Shown in pieces: positions 1 to 4,870 of a stretch of DNA of 5,650 bases. The notes under the pieces are model-generated. The model saw only the letters and a list, made by a program, of their open reading frames with translations, was not told the origin of the DNA and made no database searches. This DNA comes from an uncultured Fretibacterium sp. Its GTDB lineage: Bacteria > Synergistota > Synergistia > Synergistales > Aminobacteriaceae. The position numbers and the translations under genes were made by a program. Location: assembly GCA_905373185.1 (NCBI GenBank), contig CAJPSE010000122.1:1-5650 (forward strand). The letters are read 5' to 3'. The first letter of the stretch is position 1; each line of letters opens with the position of its first letter.

Positions 1-92
1 TTGCATATTTATCCCTGGCAAAATATGCGATTTTGTTTTAATCAGCGCTTCCCTTGAGTTTTTTCCGCGGTATTTTCCGTCGGCGCCACCCG
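1..92. other. AT-rich intergenic region after the last permease; no gene seen
   Basis: Past the DppC-type stop the composition changes sharply: positions 1-60 are clearly AT-rich, while the genes are GC-rich. No ABC ATPase start or other frame is visible. A bulged 6-bp stem (CCGACGG with CCGCGG, 83-65) lies just after the gene on the minus strand, but it is followed by A residues, not T, so it is not a typical intrinsic terminator for this operon. The shift suggests the operon ends here. Confidence 0.6.
3..28. repeat. Perfect 8-bp inverted repeat, AT-rich
   Basis: GCATATTT (3-10) and AAATATGC (21-28) are exact inverted repeats separated by 10 bp. On the + strand the second arm is followed by GATTTTGTTTT (29-39). 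It could be a weak terminator for a + strand gene to the left of the window, or a dyad operator site of about 26 bp. Neither can be decided from here. Confidence 0.55.
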
Positions 93-902
93 TCAGAATC
101 CGGGGATCTCGAACGGGTCCAGTCGGTCCCTCAGCCCTTCCCCCATCAGGTTCAGGGACAGCACCGTCAGAAAGATGAAGAGCGCCGGCCCCAGCAGGAG
201 GTGAGGGGCCCTGAAGAAGTGTACCTTGGCGTCCGCCAGCATCGTTCCCCACTCCGGGGAAGGGGGTTTCGCCCCGAGGCCGAAGAAGGACAGGGCCGAA
301 AGGGAAAGGATGAGCTTCCCCAGCTCGAACGTCGCGAGGACCCATGCGGGTCCGGTCACCTTCGGCAAAATCTCGTGGACGGCAATGGTGAGGCCGCTTG
401 CCCCGAGGACACGGGCCGCCGCGACCTCGGTATCGTTCCCGGAGCTCAGCGTGATGCTCCGGGCAAGCCGGGCGAAGGGCACCCACCACACGGCGGCAAC
501 GGCAAAGAGCAGATGGAGGAACCCCGTCCCGAAGAGCGCCGTGACGACGAGGGCCAGCACGGTGAACGGAAAGGCCATCAGCACGTCGACGATCCGCATG
601 AGCACTGCGTCGCAGAGGCCGCCCAGGATCCCGGCGGCCATCCCCGCGCAGACACCGAGGCAGAGCGCGGCGGACAGCGCCGCGAAGGAGGCCGTCAGGG
701 TGAAGCGCCCGCCGTACAGGACGCGGGAGAGGATGTCCCTCCCAAAGGCGTCGGTCCCAAGAGGGTGTTCCATGGAGGGAGGGGACAGGCGGACCGTAGG
801 GCTCTGTTCCAGAGGGTCGAAGGGCGCGACGAGGTCCGCACAGACGACGGCCAGGACGAGAAGCGCGAGCAGCGCAACCCCGGCCCTGAGCGAATCAGGC
901 AT
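93..902 (-). CDS. ABC transporter permease, DppC/NikC type
   Basis: Second membrane subunit of the same importer, 269 residues from ATG at 902, pairing with the DppB-type subunit. Landmarks: an N-terminal helix (about 7-25) followed by the periplasmic segment HPLGTDAFGRDILSRVLYGGR (46-66), typical of DppC/OppC/NikC; the EAA loop EVAAARVLGASGLTIAVHEI (about 159-178), which docks on the ATPase; LSALSFFGLGAKPPSPEWG (about 201-219); and NLMGEGLRDRLDP (251-263) at the C-terminus. The start at 902 is preferred over the upstream in-frame ATG at 920 because GGAGGG lies 8 nt before 902, while 920 lacks a clear site. Its ATG overlaps the end of the upstream permease by 8 nt (ATGCCTGA), so the two are probably made in fixed ratio. 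The gene is complete, but no ATPase gene follows in the remaining 92 bp. Confidence 0.93.
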   Translation of the reverse strand: MPDSLRAGVALLALLVLAVVCADLVAPFDPLEQSPTVRLSPPSMEHPLGTDAFGRDILSRVLYGGRFTLTASFAALSAALCLGVCAGMAAGILGGLCDAVLMRIVDVLMAFPFTVLALVVTALFGTGFLHLLFAVAAVWWVPFARLARSITLSSGNDTEVAAARVLGASGLTIAVHEILPKVTGPAWVLATFELGKLILSLSALSFFGLGAKPPSPEWGTMLADAKVHFFRAPHLLLGPALFIFLTVLSLNLMGEGLRDRLDPFEIPGF

Positions 903-1908
903 GGGCTTCGCCCTCCGCATTTCCGTATCCCGAGCGTCCCCGCAGCCTCGGGTCGAGACAGATGTAAACGATGTCCACCCCCAGATTGATCAGGAGGATC
1001 ATCACGATGGTGACGAACCCGTAGCCCTGGATCACCGGATAGTCGTGAAGCAGAATGCTGTCCAGGGCGTACTTGCCGATGCCCGGCCAGGAGAACACGC
1101 TCTCCACCACGACGGCGCCCCCCACCAGCGAGGCAGCGGAGAGGGCCGTCATCGTGACGACGGGAAGCAGGACGTTCCGGAACGCGCCCCGGACGATCTG
1201 CCGCCTTCGCAGCCCCCGGGACAGGGCCGCCAGGATATACGGCCTTCCGAACTCCTGCAGAAGATTCGTGCGAATCATGCGGGCCAGCGGGGGCGCGGCG
1301 ATGAGCCCCAAGGTCGTCGCGGGAAGCCACAAGCGCCCCCAGCCCGCTTCGTTGGCAATCGTATAGAGGGCATGGCGCACCCCGAAGAAGTACAGCAGCG
1401 CCAGCCCCAGCGCGAAGACGGGGACGGACGCCAGGACGACGCAGCCGACGCGAACGGCGTGGTCCGTCATGCGCCCCCGGTTCACCGCGGAGGCGACGCC
1501 CAGGACGGTCCCCAGGACCAGCTGCAGCGACAGCGCCGGAAGGGCCAACTGGAGCGTTGCGGGCAAACGCTCCAGGAGCTCCGTCCTCACGGGGCGCCGG
1601 GTGTGGATGGAGCGCCCCAGGTCGAACCGAAACAGGCGTCCCAGCCACACGCCATACTGGAGGAACAGGTTGTCGTCCAGCCGAAGCTCCCGCCTCATCT
1701 CGGCATACCGCAGCCGATAGGCTTCCGAGTTCGCCGTGCCGATCTCCGGCTCCCCCAGCATCAGCCGAACCGGGTCCCCCGGAGCCATGTGCGTCAGCAC
1801 GAACAGGACCAGGGTCGCCAGCAGAAGGGTCACGGCCATCTCCACCAGTTTTCTCAGAAGCGCGCCCGCCCGCGCGGAGGGACGGACCCCCCGGTGGAAT
1901 GCGTTCAT
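895..1908 (-). CDS. ABC transporter permease, DppB/NikB type
   Basis: First membrane subunit of a dipeptide/nickel-type importer, 337 residues from ATG at 1908. About six transmembrane segments are expected. Family landmarks are all present: a first helix ending in THMAPGDP (about 39-46), FDLGRSI followed by RPVRTELLERLPATLQLA (about 95-122), the EAA coupling loop YILAALSRGLRRRQIVRGAF (about 224-243) that contacts the ATPase, ESVFSWPGIGKYALDSILL (about 269-287) and a C-terminal DPRLRG (319-324). The start is uncertain. ATG 1908 has a CGAGG 6 nt upstream and gives a near-normal N-terminus. The frame is also open to ATG 1965 and ATG 1986, which lie in the heptamer repeat and would add 19 or 26 polar, arginine- and acid-rich residues not typical of the family. 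The 3' end overlaps the next permease gene, showing translational coupling. The substrate is that of the neighbouring binding protein and is unknown. Confidence 0.92.
   Translation of the reverse strand: MNAFHRGVRPSARAGALLRKLVEMAVTLLLATLVLFVLTHMAPGDPVRLMLGEPEIGTANSEAYRLRYAEMRRELRLDDNLFLQYGVWLGRLFRFDLGRSIHTRRPVRTELLERLPATLQLALPALSLQLVLGTVLGVASAVNRGRMTDHAVRVGCVVLASVPVFALGLALLYFFGVRHALYTIANEAGWGRLWLPATTLGLIAAPPLARMIRTNLLQEFGRPYILAALSRGLRRRQIVRGAFRNVLLPVVTMTALSAASLVGGAVVVESVFSWPGIGKYALDSILLHDYPVIQGYGFVTIVMILLINLGVDIVYICLDPRLRGRSGYGNAEGEAHA
903..916 (-). promoter_or_regulatory. Ribosome binding site that decides the DppC-type start
   Basis: GGAGGG at 916-911 on the minus strand is followed by 8 nt and then ATG 902. 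The site lies inside the end of the upstream permease gene, as expected for coupled overlapping genes. It argues against the in-frame ATG at 920. Confidence 0.75.
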
Positions 1909-1925
1909 TCGGGGCCTCGACCGGG
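1909..1925 (-). promoter_or_regulatory. Ribosome binding site supporting the DppB-type start at 1908
   Basis: CGAGG at 1919-1915 on the minus strand sits 6 nt before ATG 1908. It is a moderate Shine-Dalgarno match and the reason for choosing this start over those inside the heptamer repeat. Confidence 0.5.
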
Positions 1926-1953
1926 CTGCACGAGCGGGATCATCCGGGGCGCC

Positions 1954-2023
1954 CTCGTCGCTCATTCCTCGTCGCTCATTTCTCATCGCTCATTTCTCAT
2001 CGCTCATTCCTCATTGCTCATTC
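1954..2023. repeat. Degenerate heptanucleotide tandem repeat, 10 copies (14-bp higher-order period)
   Basis: Ten abutting 7-bp units, read on the + strand: CTCGTCG, CTCATTC, CTCGTCG, CTCATTT, CTCATCG, CTCATTT, CTCATCG, CTCATTC, CTCATTG, CTCATTC. Pairs of units form a 14-bp period, and CTCATTTCTCATCG occurs twice exactly (1975-1988, 1989-2002). On the coding strand each unit ends in ATGAG or ACGAG. The repeat covers the last codon and stop of the substrate-binding protein gene and reaches into the possible N-terminal extension of the DppB-type gene. It contains eight minus-strand ATG codons, at 2021, 2014, 2007, 2000, 1993, 1986, 1979 and 1965. Simple repeats of this kind can change copy number by strand slippage. 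Confidence 0.95.
1962..2021 (-). promoter_or_regulatory. Possible stop/start relay linking the binding protein to the DppB-type permease
   Basis: On the minus strand an ATG (2021-2019) overlaps the stop of the substrate-binding protein (2020-2018) as ATGA. It opens MSNEE-stop (2021-2004). That stop overlaps the next ATG in the same way, giving MSDEK-stop (2007-1990), MSDEK-stop (1993-1976), MSDEE-stop (1979-1962) and finally ATG 1965, which is in frame with the permease. A second series, 2014 (MRNER), 2000 (MRNER) and 1986, also ends in the permease frame. The layout is read directly from sequence. A role in termination-reinitiation is inference, since a 14-bp repeat containing ATGA produces such a chain automatically. 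Confidence 0.4.
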
Positions 2024-3562
2024 AAAGTGCAGCTGCGCGTTGATCGCGTTCTCGAATTTTCTGAAGTGGTCCACGTACCCCTTCAGGTCCGCGCGCGTAG
2101 CCACCCCCTCGGGGCGTGGATAGAGGAAGATACACGGGGCCCGTTCGGCCACCCGTGCGTCTACCTTCATGGCCAACTCGCGCCGCGCCGCCTCCGTCCC
2201 CGCGTTCGAGAGCTCCTCGAGCAACGCGTTCGTCTCCGCATCGTCGTAGCCGCCGTAGTTCGCGGTCCCCTTGGGGGCGAACTGGCCGCTCAGAAGGGCG
2301 AACTCGTCCCCGAAGGTCTGCCAACCCTCGATGAGCGCGTCCCAGTCGCCCGTCTCCCGAGCCGTCTGGATCAGGCTGTAGTCGCCGTGCCGCACCTCGG
2401 CCGCGACGCCCAGCTTTGTCCATTGATGCTGGATGGCCTCGCCAACGGCCTTGCCCGGCCCCCAGGTCATGAGCCGCATCGAGAGGACGACGCCGTCACG
2501 GCGTCGCAGGCCGTCCTTCTCCAACTTCCAGCCCGCCTCATCCAGGAGCGCCCCCGCCCGTTCGGGGTCGTAATGGTCGTAAATTCCGCCGACGCTGTCC
2601 CTGTACCTCGGGTTGGACCCCAGCCACGTCGTCACGGGGAAGCTCCGCCCCTCGGCCCCCAACAGCACCAGCTCCCCGCGGTTCAGACCCCACGACAGGG
2701 CCTGCCGAACCCGGACGTCCCGCAGCTGCGGCCTGGAGAGGTTCAGGTAGACGGTCTCCGTGCTGGCGGGGGGCGTCGTGTGCAGAACGACGTCCTTCCT
2801 CCCATCGAACTGAGCCATGTGCTCGGGCGGGATGTGCATCACGATGTCCGCGCGCCCGCTCAATATCGCCAGGACCCGCGTCTCCGCGTCCGATATCTCC
2901 TCGTGGACGATCCTTCCGATGACGGGCTTCTCCCCGTAGTAATTAAGGCTGCGTTCCAGGACCATCCTCTTCTTCGGCTCGAACGATACGACGCGGTACA
3001 TGCCGCTCATGTCCATCGTCTCCACGGAGGTGTGGGGCGCGTCCGCGTTGATGATGCACAGTTCCATATAGGACAGGCTCAGGGGCACCGACAGGTTCTC
3101 CCGCTTCGTCGTCACCTCGACGGTCCAGTTGTCCAAAGACCTAAACGAGAGCCCCTCCAGAAAGGGAGCGGCCCTGACGTTCGTCCTGCGCGACCGCTCG
3201 AGCGACGCGACGACCGACTCGGCATTGATGCTTTTGCCGCTCCAGAACCGCCCCTCCGGCCTCAGACGTATCCGCCAGGTATGGGGGTCGGCCTGCTCGA
3301 TTCCCTCCGCCAGGGAGGGCTGCACGACCCCTTGGGGATCCACCTTGAACAACAGCTCCGCAGCCCCGCTCTTGACGTAGTGGTTGGAGCCGGGGTAGAA
3401 GGCGGGATCCGTGTTGCAGGCGATCTCCCGCTCCACCAGGACCAGTTCGTCGTTTCCGCGCCCTGCCTCCGCCGGCCTCTCGCCGGCCGGGACCGAAAGT
3501 GCCGCCAAAAGCAGTGCGCCCGCGAACCACAGCCGGGACAACGATAATACGGTCTTCCTCAT
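2018..3562 (-). CDS. ABC transporter periplasmic substrate-binding protein, family 5 (Dpp/Nik/Opp type)
   Basis: A 514-residue extracytoplasmic binding protein that would deliver ligand to the two permeases encoded next. Residues 1-26 form a signal peptide (RK at 2-3, hydrophobic core about 11-24, likely cleavage near VPA-GE), with no lipobox cysteine, so the mature protein should be soluble in the periplasm. The SBP_bac_5 pattern is clear: the early LLF and SLAEGIE segment (70-89), WRIRLRPEGRFWSG with following A and V positions (96-120), the NYYGEKPVIGRI motif (207-218), DVRVRQALSWGLNR (282-295) and YDPERAGALLDEAGW (331-345). The length is normal for the family (about 500-540). The start at 3562 is chosen because GGAGG lies 7 nt upstream and the signal peptide begins there; the same frame stays open to 3769, but that extension overlaps the MFS gene. 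The NYYGEKP block is also seen in NikA and relatives, but this does not separate a nickel or metallophore ligand from a peptide. The stop codon lies inside the heptamer repeat. Confidence 0.92.
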   Translation of the reverse strand: MRKTVLSLSRLWFAGALLLAALSVPAGERPAEAGRGNDELVLVEREIACNTDPAFYPGSNHYVKSGAAELLFKVDPQGVVQPSLAEGIEQADPHTWRIRLRPEGRFWSGKSINAESVVASLERSRRTNVRAAPFLEGLSFRSLDNWTVEVTTKRENLSVPLSLSYMELCIINADAPHTSVETMDMSGMYRVVSFEPKKRMVLERSLNYYGEKPVIGRIVHEEISDAETRVLAILSGRADIVMHIPPEHMAQFDGRKDVVLHTTPPASTETVYLNLSRPQLRDVRVRQALSWGLNRGELVLLGAEGRSFPVTTWLGSNPRYRDSVGGIYDHYDPERAGALLDEAGWKLEKDGLRRRDGVVLSMRLMTWGPGKAVGEAIQHQWTKLGVAAEVRHGDYSLIQTARETGDWDALIEGWQTFGDEFALLSGQFAPKGTANYGGYDDAETNALLEELSNAGTEAARRELAMKVDARVAERAPCIFLYPRPEGVATRADLKGYVDHFRKFENAINAQLHFE

Positions 3563-3574
3563 GTTCTCTCCTCC
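3563..3574 (-). promoter_or_regulatory. Strong ribosome binding site of the substrate-binding protein
   Basis: GGAGG at 3574-3570 on the minus strand is followed by 7 nt and ATG 3562. It is the best Shine-Dalgarno match in the window. Together with the signal peptide it fixes the start and rejects the longer frame to 3769. A strong site here fits the usual excess of binding protein over permeases. Confidence 0.85.
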
Positions 3575-3593
3575 ATTGCTCGTTAAGAAACGG

Positions 3594-3632
3594 ATAAAAG
3601 CAACAAACAAACTTCTCGGGGCTCCACCCCGA
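3594..3632 (-). terminator. Second hairpin with T-rich tail; candidate leaky terminator or attenuator
   Basis: On the minus strand TCGGGG, a 5-nt loop and CCCCGA form a 6-bp stem (3632-3616). This is followed by GAAG and then a tract rich in T (TTTGTTTGTTGCTTTTAT, 3611-3594). The tract is interrupted by G and C and starts 4 nt after the stem, so it is not a classical terminator. It lies between the MFS and binding-protein genes and could reduce read-through, separating expression of the ligase/exporter from the importer, or simply stabilise the RNA. Confidence 0.4.
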
Positions 3633-3638
3633 ACCCCG

Positions 3639-3660
3639 CCGAAGGGACTCGTCCCTTCGG
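3639..3660. other. Perfect 9-bp hairpin just after the MFS gene
   Basis: CCGAAGGGA and TCCCTTCGG are exact inverted repeats around a 4-nt loop (3648-3651). The element begins 12 bp past the MFS stop in the direction of transcription. No T-rich run follows it directly; a GC-rich linker leads to a second hairpin. Possible roles are mRNA 3'-end protection, attenuation together with the second hairpin, or part of a dispersed palindromic repeat. Confidence 0.8.
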
Positions 3661-3672
3661 AATCCCAATTCA

Positions 3673-4842
3673 TCACACCCCGTCGAACTCCCTTCCCCTC
3701 GCGAACCCCACCGCCGCAAGCAGGGCGACGACCCCGTACAGCGGCCACGGAAGGTTCGGCGTTCCCCAAAGGCGGGACAGGTCAAAGAGCATCCCGCCGA
3801 GGAGCGCTCCCCCTCCGCTGCCGACGGCGAATCCGAGGTAGTTGAACCCCACGTAGAGCCCCGTCGCCCCCCTGTCCGCCAGGGCCAGGGCCAGGCTCTG
3901 CTGGTTGGGGCGCGCGAGCAGCATCCCGAGCGTCAGCAGGGCGACGAGCGCCAGAAACGGCCCCGTCCGCTCCACGAGGGGAACGCAGAGGAGGGACAGC
4001 CCCACGATTCCCGTCCCCGCAGCCGCAATCCGCCGTGGGCTGTGTCTCCTGAGCAGCCACGAGACCAGGGGATATTGAAACAGGGCGGTGACCGCCGCGT
4101 AGATGGAGTACATCCAGCTGACGCTCTCCGGCGTCCCGGCTATCTCCCGGATGCGCAGGGGGAAGCTGATGTCGATCTGGGACGCGGCCAGCCAGAACAC
4201 GACCATCAGACCGACGAAACGGAGGTAGCGCCCATCCCCGGCCAGGGTCGAGAAGGACCGCCGGACCGGGACGGAACGCGTACCGCCGCGGACGCGCGGC
4301 ATCCACGCCGCCGCGATGACCAGATTCATCAGGAAACAGGCCGCGGCCCCAAGACAGACCCCGCGGAAATCGACCCTCAACAGCAGCGCTCCGATCAGGG
4401 GCCCCAGGGTGGAGGCGACTCCGACGACGGTGTTGTTCAGCGAGAGGTAACGCGCACGGTTCCCGTCCGTCGTCAAAAAAGCGATGGCCGTCTGATAGGC
4501 GGGCTCGAACAGGACGCCGCCGAACCCGATGAAGGCCATGGACAGCAGCAGTCCGGGAAACGTCCGTGTAAAGCCCAGCGCAGAAAATCCCAGCACCCGC
4601 AGAAACATCCCGAGGGAAATCAGGCTCCTGATGTCCCGGCGGTCCGCCAGAAGCCCCCCGAACATCGCCAGCCCCTGCTGCGAGAACTTCCTGACTGCCA
4701 GGGCAAAGGCGACCTTCGTCGCGAGAAATCCGAGGTCGTCGACGTAGTGCCCGATGATCAGCGGCATGATCATCTCGAAGCCCGTCACCATGAAGAAGGT
4801 GAAGACCAGGAGGACGACCAGGCTTTTCCTGTGGTTCGCCAC
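3673..4842 (-). CDS. Major facilitator superfamily transporter, MdtH-like (drug/metabolite exporter)
   Basis: A complete 389-residue inner-membrane transporter with about 12 hydrophobic segments. It resembles E. coli MdtH (402 aa, DHA1 proton-antiport exporters) from memory of that sequence. Shared blocks are the RKFSQQGLAMFGGLLADR region (51-68, containing the loop 2-3 motif A), R82 in the following helix, a DFR..C segment near 158-163, the GTPESVSWMYSIYAA block (236-250), and the LADRGATGLYVGFNYLGFAVG and GGMLFDL blocks (321-341, 349-355). The start is GTG at 4842-4840. No other start codon lies between the upstream in-frame stop and this one, and an AAGGGG stretch sits 10 nt upstream as a weak ribosome binding site. 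The gene ends in a double stop, TGATGA. Position just after the ligase gene suggests it exports the ligase product, as BacE does for bacilysin. The substrate and even the transport direction are inferred. Confidence 0.9.
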   Translation of the reverse strand: MANHRKSLVVLLVFTFFMVTGFEMIMPLIIGHYVDDLGFLATKVAFALAVRKFSQQGLAMFGGLLADRRDIRSLISLGMFLRVLGFSALGFTRTFPGLLLSMAFIGFGGVLFEPAYQTAIAFLTTDGNRARYLSLNNTVVGVASTLGPLIGALLLRVDFRGVCLGAAACFLMNLVIAAAWMPRVRGGTRSVPVRRSFSTLAGDGRYLRFVGLMVVFWLAASQIDISFPLRIREIAGTPESVSWMYSIYAAVTALFQYPLVSWLLRRHSPRRIAAAGTGIVGLSLLCVPLVERTGPFLALVALLTLGMLLARPNQQSLALALADRGATGLYVGFNYLGFAVGSGGGALLGGMLFDLSRLWGTPNLPWPLYGVVALLAAVGFARGREFDGV

Positions 4843-4870
4843 GACGGCTACGCCCCTTCTCCCCCGAAAG

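Noticed and set aside
65..83. Intrinsic terminator directly after the DppC-type gene
   Set aside because: The stem is short and bulged and is followed by A residues on the transcribed strand instead of a T run.
1954..2023. CRISPR array
   Set aside because: The units are 7 bp, abut without spacers and are degenerate; this is a simple tandem repeat.
226..2043. Long + strand open frame (605 codons) across both permease genes
   Set aside because: It lies opposite two well-recognised permease genes, reads as low-complexity Arg/Pro/Gln-rich sequence with no domain, and is expected in GC-rich DNA.
1736..3547. Long + strand open frame (603 codons) opposite the binding-protein gene
   Set aside because: It is a shadow of the family 5 binding protein; the translation has no recognisable motif and the minus strand protein matches its family from end to end.
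3575..3615. Possible minus-strand promoter in the AT-rich leader of the binding-protein gene (TTGTTT with TTAACG 18 bp downstream)
   Set aside because: The putative -10 matches the consensus poorly; the AT-rich leader alone is not enough to call a promoter.
3563..3769. N-terminal extension of the binding protein by 69 residues
   Set aside because: It would overlap the MFS gene and run through the two hairpins, and it places the signal peptide internally; the GGAGG site at 3574-3570 supports ATG 3562.
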